A stretch of 64,000 nucleotides of DNA. It comes from Desulforegula conservatrix Mb1Pa. Its GTDB lineage: Bacteria; Desulfobacterota; Desulfobacteria; Desulfobacterales; Desulforegulaceae. A model generated the notes under the pieces. It did no database searches. It was not told the DNA's origin and saw only the letters and a list, made by a program, of their open reading frames with translations. The position numbers were made by a program, and so were the translations under genes. The first letter of the stretch is position 1. The number at the start of each line of letters is the position of its first letter. The stretch is taken from assembly GCF_000426225.1 (NCBI RefSeq), contig NZ_AUEY01000008.1, positions 1-64,000 on the forward strand, given 5' to 3'. Below are positions 56,189 through 64,000 of this stretch, one piece after another.

Positions 56189-58819
56189 ATGCTCTATGAA
56201 CAAAAAAAGGAAACGACCGGTAAAATGATGTTTAAAAGGAAAGGGCGTTCCATATCCCTGCTTCTTACCACAAGCATTATTTTTACGGTGGCATTCGTTT
56301 CGGTTATTTCTATATCAATCGGATACATCGAGGCTTCTAGAAAGGCCAAGGCTGATCTGGAGAGAAACCTTGAAAGAAACATCTCGTCCATTTCTGAGAT
56401 ACTGCAGGTGCCTTTATGGAGTTATGATCAGGAAACTATTGAAAATACAGGTAATCTTTACGCTGCAAGCGAAGATGTCGTCTTCCTGACCATCACTGAT
56501 TCTCTGGGACAGGAAATGTTTCAGATGGAAAAGAAAAGGGACATCTCCGTTTTGGATAGCCGTTACATCATGTTCGGAAGCCAGGTTGCCGGAACTGTAA
56601 AAATGGGGCTTTCATCCAACAAATACAAAGAGGCCATACGCCAGCTTCTCTGGTCAGGAATAATTACCATGGTGATTAACCTGTCCGTTCTTATAGCCAT
56701 CACCGGGTTTCTGCTTAGAATGTTCCTGAAGAATCCCCTTGATATCCTGAGCAACATCGTTGGCTCCTATGCTTCCGGCAAATATGAAAGCAGAGACGAG
56801 CATCTCCCCTATATCGAATTTCAGCCAGTGGTGGACGTGTTAAGAGTCATGGGGAGCAAGATTCTTCTTCAGATAGGCGAGTTGCGTGAGGCTGAACAGA
56901 AATACAGGAGCATTTTTGAAAACGCTGTAGAAGGAATTTTTCAGATATCTCCTGAAGGCCGTTTTCTGAGCGTCAATCCATCCATGGCCAGAACCCTGGG
57001 GTATGAATCGCCGGAGGGCCTGCTCCAAAGTGATTCAAAGATTGAGCGGCATTTTGTCTCGCCGGACGAATTTAAGAAGATAGACAATATACTCAATGAG
57101 TCAGGTGTTATTTCCAGATATGACGTACAGGGACTGAAAACAAATGGTGAGATTCTCTGGTTTTCTTTAAGCGCCCGAGCGGTGAGGGATAGTGATGGCA
57201 GGGTTCTTTATTACGAGGGGTCCATTTTTGATATTTCTGACCGAATGGAGAGGGAAGAAGCTGAAAGAAAGCAGAAAGCTGCGGATGCGGCAAACCAGGC
57301 TAAAACCCTTTTCATAGCCAGAATGAGCCATGAACTCAGAACACCTCTGAACTCAGTCCTTGGCATGACGGAAATGTTATCTGAAACCAACCCCACCGAA
57401 GACCAGCTGGAATACATAAAGCTTCTACAGAGCTCCGGAGTTTTTCTGGAATCCATTATAAACGATATCCTTGATTTTTCAAAAATTGAGGCCCAACAGC
57501 TTATTCTTGACGACTCTCCTTTTGATCTTCAACAGTTGATTGAAGAAGTTGCCGGCCTTATCAAAGTCAGGGCCATGGAAAAAAATCTGCCTGTGACTTA
57601 TTCCATAGATCCTGGTATTCACCGTTTTCTTGCAGGAGATCCTGTCCGTTTGAAGCAGATCCTCATCAACCTCGGAGGGAATGCGGTCAAATTCACCAAT
57701 GAGGGCAGAGTGACCATAGAGGTGGCCAAAAGCCCTGATCCAGTCAATCCCGAAACCTATGAAAGCATTGTGTTCAGGGTCAGGGATACAGGCATTGGAA
57801 TTCCTGAATCCAAGCAGGGCATTATTTTCGACAGTTTTTCCCAGGCCGACAACTTTATCAAGAGGCAGTACGGAGGAACAGGCCTTGGCCTTGCCATCTG
57901 CAAAAGGCTTGTGGAACTCATGGACGGAACTCTGTCGGTCAGCAGTGTTGAAGGCGAAGGTTCGACCTTTTTATTCAGCCTCAGTCTTAAAAAAGTGGAT
58001 GATGGATCGATTATTGAAAAGGCGATTCCCAATGCGACTATTGAAAGTCTGCCTCCAATGACCGTACTTCTGGCAGACGATATTGTGCCTAATAGAAAAG
58101 TTGTACACAAATATCTTCAGAAATCACCGATCACCATAGTGGCTGTCGGAAATGGTCTTGAAGCCCTTGAAGCTTACAAGAAAGGCAGTTTTGATCTTGT
58201 ACTTATGGATGTTGAAATGCCTGTTATGAACGGTCTTGAATCCACTCGCCGGATAAGGGAATGGGAACGGACTAACAACCTTTCTCCCTGCCCGCTCATC
58301 ATCATTTCAGCCCATGCCTTCGGAGAGCAGAGAAATCAGTGTTACGAGGCAGGGTGTGACAGGCTGCTGATCAAGCCTGTTCGTAAAAATGACCTGATCC
58401 AGGCTATATTCCAGGTTACTCAAAAGGGAACACTGTCTCAGCCAGAAGAGACAGGTCTGCTGCCTGATGACTCTATGAAGTATGTTCAGGACGAATTAAA
58501 GGGCAGGGAAATTTTGATGGGAAAAGTGTATATAGATGTGATGTTTGAAGATCTCATCAAAGATTTCTTTGAATATTTCATAGAGTCACTTGCCTCAATG
58601 GAGACAGCTGTAGCTGAAAAAGATTTTGACACCATGTATCGACTCGGGCATGGTTTGAAAGGTTCTGCCAGAAATTACGAGTTTTTTGATCTCGGAAATG
58701 TCTTTTTGGAGATAGAGAAGGCAGCGGCTGAACGAAACTCGGAAAATGCCCTTCATCATATTAAAAGGGCCAGAAAATACCTTGAAACTGTCGATGTGGT
58801 ATTTATTGAGAAGGAATGA
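56189..58819 (+). CDS. Hybrid sensor histidine kinase with HPt domain
   Basis: An 876-residue membrane kinase. Helix 1 about 22-46, a periplasmic domain to about 152, helix 2 about 153-178, HAMP-like linker, PAS about 238-355, phosphoacceptor His381 in RMSHELRTPLNS, ATPase domain with N498, DTGIG 533-537 and GTGLG 563-567, a receiver with Asp674 in VLMDVEMPVM, and an HPt domain with His821. The start could instead be Met13 or Met14. It is 4 bp ahead of the REC-kinase gene, so the two form an operon and a likely phosphorelay. Confidence 0.92.
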   Translation: MLYEQKKETTGKMMFKRKGRSISLLLTTSIIFTVAFVSVISISIGYIEASRKAKADLERNLERNISSISEILQVPLWSYDQETIENTGNLYAASEDVVFLTITDSLGQEMFQMEKKRDISVLDSRYIMFGSQVAGTVKMGLSSNKYKEAIRQLLWSGIITMVINLSVLIAITGFLLRMFLKNPLDILSNIVGSYASGKYESRDEHLPYIEFQPVVDVLRVMGSKILLQIGELREAEQKYRSIFENAVEGIFQISPEGRFLSVNPSMARTLGYESPEGLLQSDSKIERHFVSPDEFKKIDNILNESGVISRYDVQGLKTNGEILWFSLSARAVRDSDGRVLYYEGSIFDISDRMEREEAERKQKAADAANQAKTLFIARMSHELRTPLNSVLGMTEMLSETNPTEDQLEYIKLLQSSGVFLESIINDILDFSKIEAQQLILDDSPFDLQQLIEEVAGLIKVRAMEKNLPVTYSIDPGIHRFLAGDPVRLKQILINLGGNAVKFTNEGRVTIEVAKSPDPVNPETYESIVFRVRDTGIGIPESKQGIIFDSFSQADNFIKRQYGGTGLGLAICKRLVELMDGTLSVSSVEGEGSTFLFSLSLKKVDDGSIIEKAIPNATIESLPPMTVLLADDIVPNRKVVHKYLQKSPITIVAVGNGLEALEAYKKGSFDLVLMDVEMPVMNGLESTRRIREWERTNNLSPCPLIIISAHAFGEQRNQCYEAGCDRLLIKPVRKNDLIQAIFQVTQKGTLSQPEETGLLPDDSMKYVQDELKGREILMGKVYIDVMFEDLIKDFFEYFIESLASMETAVAEKDFDTMYRLGHGLKGSARNYEFFDLGNVFLEIEKAAAERNSENALHHIKRARKYLETVDVVFIEKE

Positions 58820-58823
58820 CGCC

Positions 58824-60329
58824 ATGATGCAACCCACCAATATTCAAACAGACTACGCCACAGAGAAAAAAAAGCGCGTGCTGGTTGTCGATGACATCAG
58901 AACTGACCTGCATTACGTGGGCAAACTGGTTATAGGGTTTGACCATGAAGTCATCCTGGCGGAATCGGGGCTTTCAGCTCTGGAGGTTGCGGATGGCAGT
59001 ATTGATCTCATAATAGTCGATGCGGTCATGCCTGACATGGACGGGTTCGAGTTTGTCCGATCAGTGCGGGCAAATCAGCAGCTTTCCCATATACCCGTAA
59101 TCATGGTCACATCTTTATCCGGAAAAAAGGACAGGATCAAAGCCGTTGAAGTGGGCATCAACGATTTTATCAGCAAGCCTGTGGACAGAATTGAGCTAAA
59201 GGTCCGTATGGATTCAATGCTCAGGATGAAAGAGGCCCAGGACAGGGTCAGGGAATATCAGAAAGAACTTGAGCATCTCGTTGAACAGAAAACTTTTGCG
59301 CTGAACAGGACTCTGCAGAAACTCCAGGCTGTCCTGGACGGAATGAACGATTGTATGGTCACAGTGGACCGCGATTTGAAAATTACTGAGATGAATCAGG
59401 CTTTTCTCAGAATCATCGGCAAAAGCAAGGGCGCTTTGCAAGGCCTCCCGTTAAAAGATCTTCTTGTTGGTGACATCCAGACTGACGGATTTGCATCCCT
59501 TTTTGAACATGCTGGCACCTCTGCCGAGCTTGACATTGAATTCCCTCAGTGGGGGCGGAAAACTTTTTCCGTGCTGACAACCCCCATGGAAGACCAGGGC
59601 CATCTTATAATGATGAGGGACATAACAGAAAAGAAGCAGGCTGATGAAAAACGGGCCAGATTTCTCTGTATTCTGTCGCATGAGCTTATAACCCCTCTTA
59701 ACGGCATCAAGGGCCTTTCCGATTTAATGCTCATGGATTCTGCGGCACTTTCTGAAGATTCCAGAAGATATATTGGCATGATCAATATATGTGGAAACAA
59801 ACTGGAAAAAATAGTGAAGGAGCTACTGCGTTTCGTTGAATTTTACAGTGATATGAGCTCTCCTGAAGATAACAATGTCCGACTTGATTTACTTGCTGAA
59901 AACGTTATCAAGTCGTTTTCAGAAAAAAAAGACAGGAAACATATCAGTATTTTATTTTCCGTAGAAGACCCTCCGTCTGTGGTTTACGGCAAAAGCGATC
60001 ATTTCGTTGAAATACTCTTTCAGATCGTAGACAATGCGCTGAAGTTCAGCAAGGAGCACGGCACTGTGGAAATTGTTTTGAAGAATTCTCCAGGTGAGGT
60101 TCAGTTCATCTGCAGAGACCAAGGAGAAGGAATCGAGGAAAAAGATCTCGAGCATGTTTTTGATTCGTTTTATCAGGCAGAGAATTACATTACCAGAGTC
60201 CAGGATGGTCTTGGTCTTGGCCTTACCATAGCAAAAAAAGTCGTCGAGCTTTACAAGGGAAATATTTATATAAACAGCAACCCCGGAAAAGGCACAGAGG
60301 TGATCGTTGCTATCCCGAAACCTGGGTAA
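58824..60329 (+). CDS. REC-PAS-histidine kinase
   Basis: A 501-residue soluble protein. A receiver domain (phosphoacceptor Asp66 in LIIVDAVMPD, Lys118) is followed by a coiled coil, a PAS domain about 165-270, and a kinase core with His286 in LSHELITPLNG and G boxes DQGEGIEEK and GLGLGLT. AAGGA is 8 bases before ATG 58824, within the end of the previous gene. The receiver is the probable phosphate acceptor from the hybrid kinase HPt domain. Confidence 0.9.
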   Translation: MMQPTNIQTDYATEKKKRVLVVDDIRTDLHYVGKLVIGFDHEVILAESGLSALEVADGSIDLIIVDAVMPDMDGFEFVRSVRANQQLSHIPVIMVTSLSGKKDRIKAVEVGINDFISKPVDRIELKVRMDSMLRMKEAQDRVREYQKELEHLVEQKTFALNRTLQKLQAVLDGMNDCMVTVDRDLKITEMNQAFLRIIGKSKGALQGLPLKDLLVGDIQTDGFASLFEHAGTSAELDIEFPQWGRKTFSVLTTPMEDQGHLIMMRDITEKKQADEKRARFLCILSHELITPLNGIKGLSDLMLMDSAALSEDSRRYIGMINICGNKLEKIVKELLRFVEFYSDMSSPEDNNVRLDLLAENVIKSFSEKKDRKHISILFSVEDPPSVVYGKSDHFVEILFQIVDNALKFSKEHGTVEIVLKNSPGEVQFICRDQGEGIEEKDLEHVFDSFYQAENYITRVQDGLGLGLTIAKKVVELYKGNIYINSNPGKGTEVIVAIPKPG

Positions 60330-60374
60330 ATGGTTTTTTGGGGATCAAATGGTGCGGGCATTAATAATGATTAA

Positions 60375-60512
60375 TACCATTTTCAAATCAAAGATGAAAT
60401 CAAGGCGGCAAGGAGAAATCGACGCAAACGTACGTTGTTTGTATGCTCTTAGGCTGAAGACGATGCCAACCCGGTTCATGCAATGAGATAGCTCTTTGAT
60501 TTGGAATTGGTA
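60375..60512. repeat. Possible MITE-like element with 19-bp terminal inverted repeats
   Basis: TACCATTTTCAAATCAAAG at the left and CTTTGATTTGGAATTGGTA at the right pair as inverted repeats in 17 of 19 positions, enclosing about 100 bp with no open frame. It has no copy elsewhere in the window. Immediately after is the perfect hairpin AACGGGGGC/GCCCCCGTT (60514-60536), which lacks a T tract. Confidence 0.55.
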
Positions 60513-60513
60513 T

Positions 60514-60536
60514 AACGGGGGCCGTAAGCCCCCGTT
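60514..60536. terminator. Hairpin after the REC-kinase gene
   Basis: AACGGGGGC, loop CGTAA, GCCCCCGTT, 9 bp perfect. It sits about 185 bp after the kinase stop. No T run follows, so its role as a terminator is uncertain. Confidence 0.4.
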
Positions 60537-60596
60537 AATTAATGATCAGAAACATAACCGGGATAGATAGCAAATGACGTATTCTGCGTCATAATT

Positions 60597-60751
60597 GACA
60601 AGATACAAAAAGTCAGATTCCAGTCATTCCGGCGGGGCCTGTCCCGGTTAAAACCAGAAGCCGGAATCCGGACATATCTGAAAATACAAAGATGCCGGAT
60701 CAAGTCCGGCATTACGCCGATGTCTTTTTCTGACTTTTTGCCAGACCATCA
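60597..60751 (+). repeat. Family-A dispersed repeat, copy A10
   Basis: Full-length copy: GACAAGATACAAAAAGTC, CATTCCGGCGGGGCCTGTCC with CCAGAAGCCGGAAT, TGCCGGATCAAGTCCGGCA and GACTTTTTGCCAGACCATCA. It lies at the end of the convergent gap between the REC-kinase and the transglycosylase genes. Confidence 0.9.
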
Positions 60752-60780
60752 TAATTAAACCACCTCAAGCAGGTTAGGGT

Positions 60781-62268
60781 CTAAACCTTTTCAGCAGGTG
60801 ATGGCCCGTAAAAACACACAGGAGGAGGTTTTATTTCCCTGTATTTAAGTATTTCAAAATATGCCATGATTTTGTTTACATATTCCACGGCCCTATTTCC
60901 TCTTAAATTGAACCCCGAATTTTTTCTGGCAGCCCTTCCTTTTTTGCATGTTTTCATAACCTCTGCCACATCTTTCCATTTAAGGTTGTTCAGCCCCTTG
61001 GACGAAGCTGCGCTCTTTGCGGCTATGATATGATTTGGCCCGATGTTGTAAGCGGCCAGGGCAAAACTTAGCCTGTCATTTTCAGTTTCGCCCGGCAGAA
61101 TGTCAAACAGGTCTTTGAGATAGCCAACCCCGGCCTTGATGTTTGATGACGGATTCATTAGATTTGTCGCTCCGAGATCAGCCGCTGTTGACGGTAATAG
61201 CTGCATCAGGCCGGCTGCTCCTGCACCACCCTCAGCCCTGTGGTTAAACGACGACTCCTGGTAAATCAGGGCTGCTATCAGCCTCCAGTCAAAACCCTTA
61301 TCCTTTGCTTCGCTCTTGATTATGCTTTTATAGGCCGGAAGAAAGGCTTTTGTCTTATCAAGGAAGGCTATGCTGTCTATTGCGTCAAGACCGGCAATCT
61401 CAGACAGATATTTTTCGTTAAGTTCCTCGAAATCCCCGTTCTTTTCACATTCGGTTAAAAAAGAGTTGACGCTGTGGAGTAGTCTTCTTGATTTGGGATT
61501 AACTGCCCATGAAATACCCAGAGCCGGGCCGGTACTGTCTCCAACGACTGTTTCAGGAAAATTTCTCTGAACATTTTTGGCAATGTGCTCGTTGGTCACA
61601 GTCTGGATAATCTGTTTGCTTGCTACCTGACGGATCTGTCTTGAAGTATCTCCGAAGGATTTTTCAGCATAAAAGTGCAGGCCGTTGGAATGCCAGTCAG
61701 AATCGTCTCCTGGGTATAGAGTCCGGACAGCGACATCTGGCATGGTTGAACCCTGTCCGTTATCACGGTGAGTTACTACAGTCGGACGCGTGTTCATATA
61801 TGGCCTTGAATAGCTCAAGGCATCATATCTTTCCTGGAAAACAGGCGCTGATGGGGCAGCAATGTCGACCTCCCCTTTTTTCAGGGCATTCTCCATGCTG
61901 GACCATTGAGCATAGGTCACAATTTTCAGTTTTACACCAAGGGAATCCGCAAATGACTTTGAAAGTTCATATTCGTATCCCATTGGTTTTCCCTCATACA
62001 TGAAGAGGGCCGGGGCATTATCGGGCAGACCCATTACTATCTCACCCGACTGCTTAATTTCGTCTAAATCCCGGTGTTCAGGTCTGAATTCCTGAGTCCT
62101 GGCCGCAGAAGCATAAAGTACCGTACACAGCACGGCAATTTTTACGGCTTCGACGGCTTTTGTCGATCTAGGCTTAAAAAATGTCAAAACGAACTCCTGG
62201 TTGAAGTTAATACCATCTCGTGTCCTCGCATTTCCGTAAGCCTTACGGTTTTTTAATGCTGTAGCCAC
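60781..62268 (-). CDS. MltF-like lytic transglycosylase with solute-binding domain
   Basis: A 495-residue exported protein with a GTG start behind CCGGA. A hydrophobic signal region lies near residues 40-58, unusually far in. Residues about 70-310 are a SBP_bac_3-type domain (MGLPDNAPALFMYEGKPMGY), and about 325-450 an SLT lysozyme-like domain with the catalytic Glu in IYQESSFNHRAEGG followed by AAGLMQLLPSTA. This is the layout of MltF, which cleaves peptidoglycan and responds to muropeptides. No operon partner. Confidence 0.88.
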   Translation of the reverse strand: MATALKNRKAYGNARTRDGINFNQEFVLTFFKPRSTKAVEAVKIAVLCTVLYASAARTQEFRPEHRDLDEIKQSGEIVMGLPDNAPALFMYEGKPMGYEYELSKSFADSLGVKLKIVTYAQWSSMENALKKGEVDIAAPSAPVFQERYDALSYSRPYMNTRPTVVTHRDNGQGSTMPDVAVRTLYPGDDSDWHSNGLHFYAEKSFGDTSRQIRQVASKQIIQTVTNEHIAKNVQRNFPETVVGDSTGPALGISWAVNPKSRRLLHSVNSFLTECEKNGDFEELNEKYLSEIAGLDAIDSIAFLDKTKAFLPAYKSIIKSEAKDKGFDWRLIAALIYQESSFNHRAEGGAGAAGLMQLLPSTAADLGATNLMNPSSNIKAGVGYLKDLFDILPGETENDRLSFALAAYNIGPNHIIAAKSAASSKGLNNLKWKDVAEVMKTCKKGRAARKNSGFNLRGNRAVEYVNKIMAYFEILKYREIKPPPVCFYGPSPAEKV

Positions 62269-62491
62269 TCCGGTATAAAAGTCTTTATTTTCAAGTAGTT
62301 AATAAAGACCGCCTCCTTTTCCCCATGAGAAAATCAGCACACTATATTATGAATCCGGATTTGTCAAACATGTTTTGCTGTGATTCGTAATGAAATATCT
62401 GGCTGTAATCATTGTTTTTTATTAAAAAACATTAAGGAGTGTGAGCTGTGGTTGTTTGTTGATAGGTGTTTTCGGAATTATGGATTTTGGA

Positions 62492-62911
62492 TCACGGGCA
62501 AATAATCTGATCTAAAATCAGCCCGAAAAAAAAGTGGTCTTTGGACTCGAAAAGCCATCCATTATGGTTAAGACACAGTTTGCAAACCGATACCATCCAT
62601 GTATGTCCCTTAAACCATGAAAATTCGTCCGAAGGCCTGCTTGCCGCACTGCATCCGGGTGCCTTGCTGAAACAGGCAATTTCGAAAACCATGCCGTATG
62701 GATTTACAAAAGCATGGGTATGATTTCCGTTTACAGATATTTTAAAATTTATCGAGGTTAATGGAGATCCGCAATTTCTGCAAAGTATGAAATTTTCGTC
62801 TTCATGCTTTGCATATGCCTCATCAAAGGATGAAACTGTTTCAGACGGCAGATCATCAGGGTCGCTTTTGAGGCAGAATATATTGGCTTTATGGTTTAGT
62901 TCTGCCTTCAT
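62492..62911 (-). CDS. Cereblon-like CULT-domain protein
   Basis: A 139-residue protein. Two cysteine pairs, CRNC (44, 47) and CKLC (110, 113), form the zinc site, and Trp99 (SWFKGH), Trp105 (HTWMV) and Trp119 (NGWLF) have the same spacing (6 and 14) as the three cage tryptophans of human cereblon. NPYGMVFEIACF and FFGLILDQI also fit the CULT domain, the thalidomide/cyclimide-binding fold. It starts inside the end of a hybrid kinase gene (23-bp overlap), so both are coupled. The natural ligand in bacteria is unknown. Confidence 0.85.
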   Translation of the reverse strand: MKAELNHKANIFCLKSDPDDLPSETVSSFDEAYAKHEDENFILCRNCGSPLTSINFKISVNGNHTHAFVNPYGMVFEIACFSKAPGCSAASRPSDEFSWFKGHTWMVSVCKLCLNHNGWLFESKDHFFFGLILDQIICP

Positions 62912-64000
62912 CCTTTGCCTTGAGAATTCTTCTAATGCTTGATGACAGGATGTCTATGGTCAGCGGTTTCATGAGGAAGTCTTTAATGCCAATGATTCTG
63001 GCTTTTTCAGGAGATATCAGTTCGCTGAACCCGGTTGTGAGTATGATAGGTATGTCTTCTCTGATGGTCAAGATTTTTTTTGATAGGTTTTCCCCTGTAA
63101 GTTTGGGCATAGTCATGTCTGTAAGCACAAGGTCAAATTCATATGGTTCCTGTTCGAATATTCTTAAAGCCTCTTCAGGAAACTCGGTGCTTACGACATC
63201 ATAGCCGAGCTTTTTCAATATTTCATCATTGGCCTGTAGAATCATGGGTTCGTCATCTACAAGAAGGATTCTTTCCTTTCCTGTTTCAGGCACAATGTCT
63301 TTATGATCCTTTTTGATTTCTGTAGCTTCATTTTGAATAAGAGGAAGGAATACCAAAAAAGATGTTCCCTTTCCAAAGTTGCTTTCAACCTGAATAAAAC
63401 CGTCGAGACTCGTAACAATACCATGAACAACAGACAGCCCGAGTCCTGTTCCCTGGCTTTTCTCCTTGGTTGTGAAATAAGGATCGAAAATTTTATCTAT
63501 GATATCATTATTTATTCCATAGCCTGAGTCAGAAATTTCTATTCTTATCCATTTGTTGTTTTTGGGTCTTTTGATGTCATATGGGCATGATACAAGAATT
63601 TGTTCCTGTACAGATATTTTAAGAATCCCGCCTGTCTCCATCATGGCATGGTGGGCATTTGTGCAGAGATTCATTACTATCTGGTGAATATGGGTCGGAT
63701 CAGCCATCACTGTCAGATTTTTGTTTGAAAGCTCCTGTTTGATTTCAATGGTTTTTGGCAGTGATGCTTCAAGAAGTTTTATGGTTTCTTTGATAATATT
63801 GGTGATTCTTAGAGGCCCAAGCTCCTGTTCGCTTTGCCTGCTAAAGGCAAGTATCTGCATTATCAGATCCCTGGCTCTCTGGCTTGCCTTCAGAATATTT
63901 ATTGTCTTGGCCTGAAGCGGGTCTTCTTCCGGGATAAGCATCCTCAGCAGTTCTGTATTTCCGATTATGGCACTTAGTATGTTGTTGAAGTCATGGGCTA
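62889..64000 (-). CDS. Hybrid histidine kinase, 5' end beyond the window
   Basis: Partial gene. Reading from the right edge: H box AHDFNNILSAIIGNTELL (outside any Met-start frame), ATPase domain with N box NLCTNAHHAM, SDSGYGIN and GTGLGLS, then a receiver with Asp in LVLTDMTMPKL and a Lys in FLMKPL. The sensor part lies outside the window. Its stop is 23 bp inside the CULT gene, so its last codons overlap it. Confidence 0.9.
   Translation of the reverse strand, partial: AHDFNNILSAIIGNTELLRMLIPEEDPLQAKTINILKASQRARDLIMQILAFSRQSEQELGPLRITNIIKETIKLLEASLPKTIEIKQELSNKNLTVMADPTHIHQIVMNLCTNAHHAMMETGGILKISVQEQILVSCPYDIKRPKNNKWIRIEISDSGYGINNDIIDKIFDPYFTTKEKSQGTGLGLSVVHGIVTSLDGFIQVESNFGKGTSFLVFLPLIQNEATEIKKDHKDIVPETGKERILLVDDEPMILQANDEILKKLGYDVVSTEFPEEALRIFEQEPYEFDLVLTDMTMPKLTGENLSKKILTIREDIPIILTTGFSELISPEKARIIGIKDFLMKPLTIDILSSSIRRILKAKDEGRTKP

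Noticed and set aside
61620-62003. Long plus-strand frame inside the MltF-like gene
   Set aside because: Antisense shadow of a gene with clear SBP and SLT domains.
1-64000. CRISPR array or prophage
   Set aside because: No regularly spaced repeats with unique spacers, and no integrase, capsid, portal or terminase genes; the dispersed repeats are irregularly spaced and in both orientations.

Overview
The window looks like a chromosomal segment of a Gram-negative, anaerobic-type deltaproteobacterium (Desulfobacterota, probably Desulfobacterales-like). The evidence is a full lipid A/LPS core block (lptF-lptG-waaA-lpxK, an LpxL-type acyltransferase, an O-antigen ligase), an ATP synthase operon reduced to atpZ-atpI-atpB-atpE, a selenocysteine-containing SelD, a YicC-DUF370-Gmk block, a DUF4416 gene, many multidomain two-component proteins, and dispersed short repeats of the kind common in that group. 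The taxonomic call is an inference from gene content only. No phage, insertion sequence transposase or CRISPR array is visible.

Layout: 1-2357 has a second-family repeat, a degenerate GGDEF membrane protein and a winged-helix/J-domain pair. 2668-6145 has a tandem thioredoxin-fold protein and a chemoreceptor. 6656-20923 is one long plus-strand envelope cluster: LPS transport permeases, Kdo transferase, tetraacyldisaccharide kinase, ELM1-like protein, several glycosyltransferases, a phosphoethanolamine-transferase-like sulfatase, a membrane-anchored methyltransferase, O-antigen ligase and a late acyltransferase. 20985-29742 is housekeeping: Trm112-like, DUF4416, YicC, RemA-like, Gmk, RlmB, Icd, ComF, a nitrilase-family amidase, PgeF and SelD, whose reading frame passes through an in-frame UGA followed by a perfect SECIS-like hairpin. 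29884-31567 is the Fo part of the ATP synthase. 32006-37273 is mixed: a recombinase-tail protein, thiol peroxidase, VOC protein, thioesterase, a GAF histidine kinase and a REC-TPR regulator. 37507-39068 is tRNA-Gln plus gltX.

39331-50017 is a dense biosynthetic run: rpmF, fabG, acpP, fabF, rpiB, glyA, dCMP deaminase, nrdR, ribD-ribE-ribBA-ribH, nusB and a TrpB2. 50234-53357 has a probably exported metallo-beta-lactamase-fold hydrolase, agmatinase and a CBS protein with an unusual C-terminus. 53890-64000 is signalling and envelope: a patatin-like protein with Cys in place of the nucleophilic Ser, a periplasmic solute-binding protein, a hybrid kinase with HPt domain, a REC-PAS-kinase, an MltF-like lytic transglycosylase, and, at the right edge, a hybrid kinase overlapping a small cereblon-like CULT-domain gene.

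Ten copies (one degenerate) of a roughly 90-155 bp repeat with imperfect terminal inverted repeats and internal palindromes lie between genes across the window. The most unusual observations are the CULT-domain protein coupled to a hybrid kinase, this repeat family, the Cys-variant patatin, the Sec-containing SelD, and the mixed Na+/H+ signature of the ATP synthase c subunit.
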